In this document: positions 26,699 to 35,381 of the stretch, one piece after another
Position numbering within the stretch: position 1 is the first letter of the stretch
How the letters are laid out: every line of letters starts with the position of its first letter
The notes under the pieces: model-generated
Databases searched by the model: none
The model's input: the letters and a program-made list of their open reading frames with translations, nothing else
What the model was told of the DNA's origin: nothing
Assembly: GCA_963735955.1 (NCBI GenBank)
Contig: CAVTND010000020.1
Coordinates: 15,901-79,900, forward strand
Reading direction: 5' to 3'
Source of the DNA: CAVTND01 sp963735955
GTDB lineage: Bacteria; Pseudomonadota; Gammaproteobacteria; Burkholderiales; Burkholderiaceae_F
Length of the DNA stretch: 64,000 nt
Position numbers and translations under genes: made by a program

Positions 26699-28265
26699 AT
26701 GTACCTGACCCAGTCACTGCACCGCGCGCGTGCAGCAGCATCCCGATCGCATCGCGAGTGCGCTTCGGCGCCCGCAAGCACAGCTATCGCGAGTTCGTCG
26801 ACCGCGTGGCGCGCCTGGCCGGTGCGCTGCAGAAGCTCGGCATGCAGCATGGCGATCGCGTCGCCATGCTGTCGCTCAACTCCGACCGCTATCTCGAATA
26901 CCAGATGGCGGTGCCCTGGGGCGGCGGCGTGCTGAACCCCTGCAACATCCGCTGGTCGGCGGCCGAGATCCTGTATTCGCTGGACGACTCGGGCTCGAAC
27001 ATCCTGCTGGTCGACGAGACCTTCCGCCCAATGGTCGAGCAGTTTCGCGGCGAATCGAGCACGCTGCGCGAAGTGGTCTATTGCGGCGACGGCGACGTGC
27101 CGACCGGCATGCACGGCTACGAGGCGCTGCTGGCCGCGTGCCGATCCGGTGCCCGATGCCGCGCGCCGCGGCGAGGACCTGGCCGGCATCTTCTACACCG
27201 GCGGCACGACCGGCTTTCCCAAGGGCGTGATGCTCAGCCACACCAACCTGTGCAGCGCGGCGCTCGCGCTGCACGCCGAGGGGCTGGCCTCGCCGGGCGG
27301 CATCTACCTGCATGCCGCGCCGATGTTCCATCTGGCCGACATGGGCCTTTCGAACGTGCACTGGATCGAGGGCAACACCCATACCGATCATTCCGGCGTT
27401 CAATCCTGAGCTCGTGCTCGACACCATCGAGCGCGACCGCGTCACCCATGTGCTGCTGGTGCCGACCATGATCCAGATGCTGGTCGATCACCCGGCGATG
27501 AAGAAGCCGCGCGACCTGAGCGCGCTGAAGACCATCGTCTACGGCGCCTCGCCGATCTCCGAGGCGGTGCTCGAGCGCGCGATGGCCGCGCTGCCCGGCG
27601 TGGGCTTCGTGCAGGCCTACGGCATGACCGAGCTCGCGCCGCTGGCGACCGTCAATCCGGCCTGGTACCACACGGTCGAGGGCCGCAAGCGCGGCAAGCT
27701 GCGCGCGGCCGGGCGGGCCGGCTACTGCATCGAGCTGCGCATCGTCGACGCCCACGACCACGAAGTGCCGCGCGGCACGGTGGGCGAGGTGGTGGTGCGC
27801 GGTCCCAACGTGATGCAGGGCTACTGGAACAAGCCGGAGCAGACGGCCGCGGCGGTGCGCGACGGCTGGATGCACACCGGCGACGGCGCCTGGATGGACG
27901 ACGACGGCTTCATCTTCATCGCCGACCGCCTGAAGGACATGATCATCAGCGGCGGCGAGAACGTCTACTCGGGCGAGGTCGAGAACGCCATCGCGCAGCA
28001 CCCCGCGGTGGCCTCCGTGTGCGGTGATCGGCATCCCGAGCGAGCAATGGGGCGAATCGGTGCATGCGGTGGTCGTGCGCAAGCCCGGGCAGGAGGTCGC
28101 GTCGGAAGCGCTGATTGCGCACTGCAAGATCACTGATCGCGGGCTACAAGTGCCCGCGCAGCGTTGCACTTCGTCGACGCGCTGCCGCTGTCCGGCGCCG
28201 GCAAGGTGCTCAAGACCAAGCTGCGCGAACCCTTCTGGCAGGGCCGCGAGCGCGCCGTCGCGTGA
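26699..28265 (+). CDS. AMP-forming acyl-CoA synthetase, frame-disrupted
   Basis: ATG 26699 follows CGGAGACC. Pieces in three frames form a complete ANL-superfamily ligase of about 520 residues: FGARKHSYREFVDRVARLAG, GGVLNPCNIRWSAAEILYSL, P-loop FYTGGTTGFPKGVMLSH, QAYGMTELAPLATV, the ATP-binding MHTGDGAWMDDDGFI and the hinge FIFIADRLKDMIISGGENVY, ending at TGA 28265. About seven single extra bases break it (near 26733, 26755, 27136, 27383, 28019, 28132 and 28164). No region is lost, which argues for sequencing/assembly error. It activates a carboxylic acid to its CoA thioester and is first in a beta-oxidation operon. Confidence 0.82.
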
Positions 28266-28315
28266 CGCGCGTCTCGCTTGCTGCTGCTTTCTTTCCAACT
28301 TCTCAGGAGTCGTCC

Positions 28316-29503
28316 ATGAGCCGTGACGTCTTCGTCGCCGGGGTCGGCATGATCCCCTTCACCAAACCGGGGGCCAACGAGCCCTATCCGCAGATGGCCG
28401 CCAAGGCCACCCGCGCTGCGCTGGCCGACGCCGGCATCGGCTACGAGCAGCGTGCAGCAGGCCTATGTCGGCTACGTGTACGGCGACTCCACCGCCGGCC
28501 AGCGCGCGGTCTACGAGGTGGGCATGAGCGGCATCCCGATCGTCAACGTCAACAACAACTGCTCCACCGGCTCGACGGCGCTGTTCCTGGCGCGCCAGGC
28601 GGTGGCGCAGCGGCGCCGCCGAGTGCGTGCTGGCGCTCGGCTTCGAGCAGATGAACCCGGGTGCGCTGGGCTCCGTCTTCAACGACCGACCCAGCCCCTT
28701 CGAGCGCTTCGACGCCGCCACCGATGAGCTGGTCGATGCCGAGTCTGCCGCTGGCGCTGCGCTACTTCGCCGGCGCCGGCCTGGCCCACATGAAGGAGTT
28801 CGGCACGCCAGCTCGAGACCTTCGCGAAGATCCGCGCCAAGGCCAGCCGGCACGCCGCGAACAACCCGCTGGCGGTGTTCCGCACGGTGGTCACGACCGA
28901 CGAGGTGATGCAGGCGCAGGTGCTGTGGCCCGGCGTGTTGACGCGCCTGATGGCCTGCCCGCCGACCTGCGGCTCGGCCGCCGCGATCGTCTGCTCGGAA
29001 GCCTTCGCGAAGAAGCACGGCCTGGACGCGCAGCGTGCGCATCAAGGCGCAGGCGATGACCACCGACCGGCCAGTCACTTTCGAGGCGCGCGACATGCGC
29101 GAGGTGGTCGGCTTCAGCATGGCGCAGTGCGGCGGCCCAGCAGGTCTACGACGCCGCCGGCGTCGGCCCGCAAGACATCGACGTCGTCGAACTGCACGAC
29201 TGCTTCGCGCAGAACGAACTGCTCAGCTACGAAGCGCTCGGCCTGTGCCCGGTGGGCGGCGCGCAGAAGTTCGTCGACGACGGCGACAACACCTACGGCG
29301 GCCAGGTGGTCACCAACCCGTCGGGCGGCCTGCTGAGCAAGGGCCATCCGCTCGGCGCCACCGGGCTGGCCCAGTGCTTCGAGCTGACCCACCAGCTGCG
29401 CGGCACCGCCGACCAGCGCCAGGTCGAAGGCGCGCGGCTGGCGCTGCAGCACAACCTCGGTCTCGGCGGCGCCTGCGTCGTGACCCTGTACGAACGCGTC
29501 TGA
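28316..29503 (+). CDS. SCP-x/lipid-transfer-type thiolase, frame-disrupted
   Basis: ATG 28316 ([20 protein letters not shown]) after TCAGGAG. Thiolase fold of the lipid-transfer-protein/SCP-x group: [16 protein letters not shown], active-site Cys in [40 protein letters not shown], and [20 protein letters not shown] with catalytic His; ends [15 protein letters not shown]. About 395 residues after correction. Six single extra bases (near 28453, 28613, 28744, 28808, 29033 and 29138) split it. These thiolases cleave 3-ketoacyl-CoAs, often with methyl-branched or sterol side chains. Follows the ligase by 50 bases and precedes two MaoC genes. Confidence 0.83.
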
Positions 29504-29513
29504 AAGGAACCGC

Positions 29514-29954
29514 ATGATCGACAAGAAATGGATCGGCCACGAGCTGCCCGCGTCGGTGCTGCCGATCGAGCGCAGCCGGCTGCAGTTCTTCGCCAAGGCG
29601 ATCGGCGAGACCGACCCGGTCTACACCGACGCCGCCGCGGCACGCGACGCCGGTTACCCCGACCTGCCGGCGCCGCCGACCTTCCTGTTCGCCGCCGAGC
29701 TCGACTCCGGTGCCGCGTTCCGCCTGATCGAGGATCTGCAGATTCCGATCGCCAAGCTGCTGCACGGCGAGCAGAGCTTCACCTACCACCGGAGCGCCTG
29801 CGTCGGCGACACGGTGACGGTGCGCTCCACGATCAGCGACATCTACGACAAGAAGAACGGCGCGCTCGAGTTCGTCGTCAAGACCTCGCGCGCAGTCAAC
29901 CAGCGCGACGAGCTGGTGGCCGAGCTGCGCACCGTCCTCGTCTGTCGCAACTGA
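29514..29954 (+). CDS. MaoC-family hydratase, FAS1-like dehydratase domain
   Basis: 146 residues, intact, 10 bases after the thiolase. Begins MIDKKWIGHELPASVLPIER, has FAKAIGETDPVYTDAAAARD (the D-x-x-x-x-D region of the N-terminal MaoC/FAS1-type domain), and a hot-dog core HGEQSFTYHRSACVGDTVTV. This type normally lacks the full catalytic Asp/His pair and pairs with a second MaoC protein. Together with the next gene it probably forms a heterodimeric enoyl-CoA hydratase like ChsH1-ChsH2-type enzymes, acting on 2-enoyl-CoA in beta-oxidation. Confidence 0.85.
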   Translation: MIDKKWIGHELPASVLPIERSRLQFFAKAIGETDPVYTDAAAARDAGYPDLPAPPTFLFAAELDSGAAFRLIEDLQIPIAKLLHGEQSFTYHRSACVGDTVTVRSTISDIYDKKNGALEFVVKTSRAVNQRDELVAELRTVLVCRN

Positions 29955-29993
29955 GCTGCCGCAACTGATCTGTCGCAACCCATGGGAGTCTCA

Positions 29994-30413
29994 ATGAAGC
30001 TGCAATCCTTCGACACCGTCAAGGTCGGCGACGAGCTGCCGGCGCTGCAACTGCCGCCCGTCGACCGCACGACGCTGGCGCTGTTCGCCGGCGCCTCCGG
30101 CGACCACAACCCGATCCACATCGACATCGACGTCGCGCGCCACGCCGGCATGCCCGACGTGTTCGCACAGGGCATGCTGGGCATGGCGTGGCTCGGCCGC
30201 CTGCTCACCGGCTGGGCGCCGCAAAGCCGGCTGCGCCGCTTCGACGCGCGCTTCCAGGGCATCACCCACCTGGGCAACGCGATGCGCTGCAGCGGCCGCG
30301 TGGTCGAGAAGCTCGAGCTCGATGGCGAGCGCTGCGTGCGCATCGAACTGCAAAGCGCCAACCAGTTCGGACAAGCCAAGATCGTCGGCGAGGCGCTCGT
30401 CGCCCTGGCCTGA
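29994..30413 (+). CDS. MaoC-family (R)-hydratase
   Basis: 139 residues from ATG 29994 (MKLQSFDTVKVGDELPALQL), chosen over 29982 because GGGAG sits just upstream of it. The hydratase-2 motif with catalytic Asp and His is present: FAGASGDHNPIHIDIDVARH, followed by GMPDVFAQGMLGMAWLG. It hydrates or dehydrates acyl-CoA at the C2-C3 double bond. It is the catalytic half of the presumed pair with the preceding MaoC gene; the two reading frames are intact in a block otherwise full of frame changes. Confidence 0.88.
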   Translation: MKLQSFDTVKVGDELPALQLPPVDRTTLALFAGASGDHNPIHIDIDVARHAGMPDVFAQGMLGMAWLGRLLTGWAPQSRLRRFDARFQGITHLGNAMRCSGRVVEKLELDGERCVRIELQSANQFGQAKIVGEALVALA

Positions 30414-30436
30414 ACTCATTTCGGAGAACCATACTC

Positions 30437-31271
30437 ATGACACAGAAACTCGACGGCAAGGTCGCCCTCGTCACCGGTTCGGGCCGCGGCATCGGCCGCT
30501 CGATCGCACTGAAGCTTGCCAGCGAAGGCGCGCGCATCGTCGTCAACGACCTCGACGCCGAGCCGGCCCAGGAGACGGTGCAGGCGATCCGCGCGGCCGG
30601 CGGGCAGGCCGTGGCCTGCGTCGGCAGCGTGACCGCGCCGGACTTCGCCGAACGCTTCATCGGCACCGCTACCAGCGAATACAAGGGCCTGGACATCATC
30701 GTCAACAACGCCGGCTACACCTGGGACAACGTGATCCAGAAGATGACCGACGAGCAGTGGTACGCAATGCATCGACTGTCACCTGACGGCGCCGTTCCGC
30801 ATCCTGCGCGCCGCGCAGCCGGTGATCCGCGCGCTCGAGCAAGGCCGATACCGAAGCGGGCCGGCGCGTGGTGCGCAAGGTCGTCAACATCTCGTCGATG
30901 GCGGGCCTGTTCGGCAACGCCGGACAGGCCAACTACTCGACCGCCAAGGCCGGCATCGTCGGCCTGACGCAGACGCTCGCCAAGGAATGGGGCCGCATGA
31001 ACGTCACCGTCAACTGCGTCGCTTACGGCTTCATCAAGACGCGGCTGACCACCAGCGCGGCGGGGGAGTCCACCGCCAACATCGAGGGCCGCGAAATCAA
31101 GGTCGGCGTCAATCCGGACCTACTGGCGATGATGGAAGCGCACGCATTCCGCTCGGCCGCGGCGGCACGCCCGACGAGGCCGCGGGCGCGGTCTACCTGT
31201 TCTGCATCCCCGAGTCCGACTATGTCAGCGGCCAGACGCTGATGTGCAGCGGCGGCCTGACGGGGATGTGA
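30437..31271 (+). CDS. SDR 3-hydroxyacyl-CoA dehydrogenase/reductase-like, frame-disrupted
   Basis: ATG 30437 (MTQKLDGKVALVTGSGRGIG) with the TGxxxGIG cofactor motif, LDIIVNNAGYTW (NNAG), the catalytic Ser in VVNISSMAGLFGN and YxxxK in ANYSTAKAGI, ending GQTLMCSGGLTGM at 31271, close to FabG length (about 275 residues). Two single extra bases (near 30770 and 30841) and one opposite change (near 31141) break the frame. It probably oxidises the 3-hydroxyacyl-CoA made by the MaoC pair to the 3-keto form cleaved by the thiolase. It is five bases before the acyl-CoA dehydrogenase gene. Confidence 0.82.
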
Positions 31272-31275
31272 AGCC

Positions 31276-32427
31276 ATGCTGCCGCAGCTGTACCGCCATC
31301 GCTGGATGGACGAGGACATCGAGGCATTTCGCGACCAGGCGCGCCGCTACATTGCCGGCGAGCTGGTGCCTCATCTCGACAGCTGGCGTCGCCAGGGCTT
31401 CATCCCGCGCGAGGTCTGGCGCCCGTTCGGGCAAATGGGACTCCTGCTGCCCGAGATGGACGAAGCCTATGAAGGGGCCGGCGCGTCGCTGGCCTACCAG
31501 CTGGTGGTGCAGGACGAGCTGGCTCGGGTCGAGGTGCCGGCCAACACCGCCGTGCACACGATTGCCGCGCACTACATCCTCGACTACGGCACCGAAGAGC
31601 AGAAACGGCGCTGGCTGCCCAAGCTCGTCAGCGGCGAGCTGCTGGCGGGCATCGCGCTAACCGAACCCGGTTGCGGTTCGGACCTCAAGTCGCTACGCAC
31701 GCGCGCCCGGCGCGAGGGCGATGAGTACGTGATCGACGGCGCCAAGACCTTCATCACCAACGGCTTCACGGCGAACCTGCTGGTCGTGGCCGTACGCACC
31801 GGCGAGGCCGGCAGTCGCGGCGTATCGCTGCTCGTGCTGGAGACCGAAGACCTGCCGGGTTTTCGCGTCGGGCGCCGCCTCGAGAAGCTGGGCCAGCATG
31901 CCTCCGACACCGCGGAGCTGTTCTTCGACAGCGTGCGTGTGCCGGCCAGCCACCTGCTGGGGGCGACGGAGGGCAATGGCTTCGCCCATCTGATGAGCCA
32001 GTTGCCGTACGAGCGGCTGCTGTTGTGCGTGCCGGCCGCGGCGGTGATCGAGCGAGCGGTCGAGTTGACGGTGGAATACACGCAGCAGCGCAAGGCCTTT
32101 GGGCAGACGGTGGCCGATTTCCAGAACACCCGTTTCAAGCTCGCCGAGTGCGCCACGATCGCACATGTGGTGCGCAGTTTCGTCAACGACTGCATCCAGC
32201 GCCTGCTGGACGGCACACTCGACGACGAGGCGGCCTACATGGCCAAGTGGTGGTGCACCGAGCAGCAGGGCAAGGTCACCGACGAATGCCTGCAGCTGTT
32301 CGGCGGCTACGGCTACATGGCCGAATATCCGATCGCCCGTCTGTACGCCGACGCGCGCGTGCAGCGCATCTACGGCGGCACCACCGAGATCATGAAAGAC
32401 CTGATCGCGCGCAAGCTGTTCGCATGA
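31276..32427 (+). CDS. Acyl-CoA dehydrogenase
   Basis: 383 residues, intact. N-terminal helical domain (MDEDIEAFRDQARRYIAGEL), beta domain with IALTEPGCGSDLKSLRTRA and KTFITNGFTANLLVVAVRT, C-terminal helical domain with QLFGGYGYMAEYPIARLYAD and YGGTTEIMKDLIARKLFA; the Glu in GGTTEIMK is the catalytic base as in many short/branched-chain enzymes. A soluble FAD enzyme that introduces the C2-C3 double bond and passes electrons to ETF. It sits in the middle of the beta-oxidation operon; with a racemase-type gene following, branched acyl-CoAs are likely substrates (inferred). Confidence 0.93.
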   Translation: MLPQLYRHRWMDEDIEAFRDQARRYIAGELVPHLDSWRRQGFIPREVWRPFGQMGLLLPEMDEAYEGAGASLAYQLVVQDELARVEVPANTAVHTIAAHYILDYGTEEQKRRWLPKLVSGELLAGIALTEPGCGSDLKSLRTRARREGDEYVIDGAKTFITNGFTANLLVVAVRTGEAGSRGVSLLVLETEDLPGFRVGRRLEKLGQHASDTAELFFDSVRVPASHLLGATEGNGFAHLMSQLPYERLLLCVPAAAVIERAVELTVEYTQQRKAFGQTVADFQNTRFKLAECATIAHVVRSFVNDCIQRLLDGTLDDEAAYMAKWWCTEQQGKVTDECLQLFGGYGYMAEYPIARLYADARVQRIYGGTTEIMKDLIARKLFA

Positions 32428-32497
32428 GGGCCGCCGGGCCGCTCCCAAGGCCCTCGCTCCCCCTCGGGGGGACGGTGCGCAGCGCCACGGGGGCCGT
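32428..32497. repeat. GC palindrome-rich spacer
   Basis: 70-base spacer containing CCCCC-TC-GGGGG (32459-32470) and ccaaggccctcg, in a ggccgc...gggggcc context. I associate this type of spacer (ccctcgctccccctcggggg) with dispersed intergenic repeats of Burkholderiales; from memory, not checked. It could act as a weak terminator or mRNA-stabilising hairpin between the dehydrogenase and CoA-transferase genes. Confidence 0.5.
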
Positions 32498-33532
32498 ATG
32501 AACGTGCCGCTGACCGGTATTCGTGTCGTCGAGTTCGAAGGCATCGGCCCTGGGCCACTGGCCGGTCGCATGCTGGCCGACATGGGCGCCGCGGTGACGC
32601 TGATCGCGCGGCCTCAGAAGGGGGCTGTCACGCAGCAAATGGTCGGCGACACCGAGGACCCATTCCGCCGTGGCAAGACGGTCGTGGCGATCAACCTGAA
32701 GCAGCCCGGCGGCGTGGCCGACGCGATGGCGCTCGTTGCCGCTGCGGACGCGCTGATCGAAGGCAACCGCCCCGGTGTGATGGAACGGCTGGGTTTGGGC
32801 CCTGCCGATTGCGCTGCGCGCAATCCGAAACTGGTCTACGGCCGCATGACCGGCTGGGGCCAGAGCGGGCCGCTCGCACGGGCGGCCGGGCATGACCTGA
32901 ACTACGTGGCCCTCACCGGGCTCCTTTCGCTGTCGGCGCACCGTGGCGAGCGGCCGATTGTCCCGCCCACCGTGGTTGGGGATGCCGCCGGTGCACTGGG
33001 GCTGGCCTTCGGCATCGCCTGCGCGCTGCTGGAAGCGCGCACCAGCGGCCACGGCCGCGTCGTCGACGGAGCGATCATTGACGTGGTCGCGATGCTCGGC
33101 GGCATCGCGCAGACCGTGCGCGCCAGTGGCCAGCTCGACGGCACGGACCCGAGTCCATTTCACGACTCGCCGTTCTACGACGTCTATGCGTGCGCCGACG
33201 GCGGTTTCGTCACGCTCGGTGCCCTCGAACCGCAGTTCTACGCCCTGCTGCTGAACAAGCTCGACCTGACTGACGTGGACCCCACCGCGCAGTACGACAA
33301 GGCGACCTGGCCGTCGTTGAAGCAGCGCCTTAGGGCGCTTTTCGCGAGCCGGCCGCGTGCCCACTGGTGTGCGCTGCTTGAGGGCACCGACGTCTGTTTC
33401 GCGCCGGTGCTCACCGTCGCCGAGGCGGCGGCCCATCCGCACAATCTGGCGCGCGGAATTTACCGCACGACTGCGAACGGCACTGTAGAGGCGGCCGGTG
33501 CTCCGCGCTTCGTGCCGTTGAGCGCAAGCTGA
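32498..33532 (+). CDS. CaiB/BaiF CoA-transferase family, alpha-methylacyl-CoA racemase-like
   Basis: 344 residues, intact, starting MNVPLTGIRVVEFEGIGPGP. Family III CoA-transferase fold: LADMGAAVTLIARPQKG, RRGKTVVAINLKQPGG, ALIEGNRPGVMERLGLGPAD, GRMTGWGQSGPLARAAGHDL (His) and the catalytic-Asp segment VVGDAAGALGLAFGIACALL. Length and GHDLNYVALTG resemble alpha-methylacyl-CoA racemase rather than formyl/succinyl-CoA transferases, which are longer. A racemase converts 2R- to 2S-methylacyl-CoA so that acyl-CoA dehydrogenase can act. This supports degradation of methyl-branched or isoprenoid/steroid-type chains by this operon. Last gene of the run. Confidence 0.85.
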   Translation: MNVPLTGIRVVEFEGIGPGPLAGRMLADMGAAVTLIARPQKGAVTQQMVGDTEDPFRRGKTVVAINLKQPGGVADAMALVAAADALIEGNRPGVMERLGLGPADCAARNPKLVYGRMTGWGQSGPLARAAGHDLNYVALTGLLSLSAHRGERPIVPPTVVGDAAGALGLAFGIACALLEARTSGHGRVVDGAIIDVVAMLGGIAQTVRASGQLDGTDPSPFHDSPFYDVYACADGGFVTLGALEPQFYALLLNKLDLTDVDPTAQYDKATWPSLKQRLRALFASRPRAHWCALLEGTDVCFAPVLTVAEAAAHPHNLARGIYRTTANGTVEAAGAPRFVPLSAS

Positions 33533-33622
33533 CTTCAGCCACTGCTGCGCCGAACCTGGGCTTGCGGAAGACAAGCAGCTAGCCGACGGCGCAAGCCAGG
33601 AACAAAGGCAATCCAGCGGATG

Positions 33623-35151
33623 TCACCAGCTGTACTGCACCGTGTAACGCACCGTCGCCTCTGCGCCGGGCGCAATCGTGACCGGGAAGTGGATCGTGCG
33701 TGCATCCTCCTTGCTGTATTCGTGGCTGCGCGAGGCAATGGTCCAGTTGACCCAGCGGTAGAGGTTTTCCTTCACGATCACTTCGACCCGCTCCTTCTTC
33801 TGGTTGCGCAGCTTGACTTCGATTTCCTCGCTCATCGTTTTGCGCGAAGTGTCGACACGAAAATCGACCTGGCGACGTTCGCCGACGACGTCGAACGAGG
33901 ACCCCAGCTTCAGCAGCACCTTCTCGTTGCGTGGTGTGTGGTCGATGATGTCCTCGCCGATGAACTCGAGCGTCTGGTCGGCCGGGTCGAGCTTGGACAC
34001 TCGAACACGCCCAGCAGGCAGCGGCATGCCCATGCCGTTGTTCTCGGCATTCTTGAATTGCAGGTATACGTCGACCTTGCGGTTGGACTGCACGCCGTAA
34101 CTGCGGTCCGTAGCGGGCGAGGAGAGAAAGCCCTGGTAACCACCAGGCGCGCCGTAGTACACGAGCAGCTTGTCACAGCCGACACGACGCGCGGCGGGAA
34201 ACAGTTCGATCTGCTTGGTCGAGTTATCCGGCAGCGTCGTGCTGCGACCCAGCGTGTACAGGTGGTACTCGAAGAAGGACTTCTCGACGAAGCCGGATTC
34301 CTTTCCTCACGCGCCATCAGTTGCTTGGCCGCAGGCGCGTTCAAGACGCGGCCGGCGGCGGCCGGTCGATGCACATCGCCGGCGACCAGCTTGAGTTTCG
34401 AGTCGGCATAACTGGCGCCCGACTGGTTCACGATGCTGACCCAGGCGCCGACATCCATCTTGCAGGCGCCGGAGCTTGCCCCTTCCGAATAGGTGACGTT
34501 GTAGTCGGACCACCAGGTCAGGCCCTGGGTCTGGTACGACACTCGGGTGCGGTGCTGTCCGGCGCGCTGCGCGGCGAGGTCCCAGACAAGGGTAGGTCGT
34601 GTGATCAGACCGCCCGGCAGCGCGGGCAGCTTGACTCCGGCGTTGTGCGGCAGGATTTGCACCGTGCCATCGTCGCGTCGCAGCGCCAGACCACCCTGGG
34701 TCGACAGCAGAGTCCCGTTGAACGACTCCGTCGTCTGACCGCGAACCTGATCGACCGCAATCGGGCGATCGATGTACTTTTGCATAAGCTTGTCGGTGCT
34801 GACCAGATCGAACTGGTAGTTCTGCTCGAGCACCGTGGTGCCTTTGCCATCCGTCAGCGACTCGAACATCACGGTGGTCGGGTCGATCAATGCTGCAACA
34901 TCGGAGAACCGTATTGCGTTGCGACCTTTGGTCAGGTCCAGATCGCGCTCCTGGCGCACTACCGCGTAGCCCGGTACCGCGCCGCGGTTCGGTGTGCGAT
35001 ACATCTCGGGCGAGATCGAGCCCGGTGCGGCATTGCTGTAAATCGTCAGCGCGGTGGCCGGTGCCGGCGGCTGGCTTGCAACGTCGATGCTGGCGGTCGA
35101 CAGGGCGGCGAGCGCGGCGGCGATGGCAGTCTTGGTGATGGGGGCAGGCAC
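33623..35151 (-). CDS. DUF4139-domain secreted protein
   Basis: Start GTG 35151 preceded by AAGGAG, giving MPAPITKTAIAAALAALSTA with a signal peptide. The middle (SDVAALIDPTTVMFESLTDG, LVWDLAAQRAGQHRTRVSYQ, GLTWWSDYNVTYSEG) and C-terminal part (RVEVIVKENLYRWVNWTI, FPVTIAPGAEATVRYTVQYS) match the DUF4139 family, envelope proteins of unknown function. One base is probably lost in an A run near 34295 (MAREE then ESGFVEKSFFEYHLY), after which the frame is right. About 510 residues after correction. Divergent from the permease gene by ~230 bases. Confidence 0.75.
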
Positions 35152-35381
35152 GGAGGTCTCCTTGAAAAAGTCCGTCCTGCTTGAACGGCCCGCCGCGGCA
35201 AAAGGGGTTAAGTCCGCCCGTTCGATTTGTCATGACCGGCAAGGGAGTTCGTTATGAGAGCGGCATAGGAACGGTCACCACGCCGCAGGGAAAGCAGTAC
35301 ACATACGGCGAAGGCAAGTAGGAGCGGGGCTCACTTCCGCTGTCATACTCGCGGCGTTTCTCCTGGCACTAACGAATCCCG

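Noticed and set aside
28316..29503. Programmed frameshifting in the thiolase gene
   Set aside because: Six separate +1 changes without slippery motifs, each leaving conserved sequence on both sides, point to artefacts.
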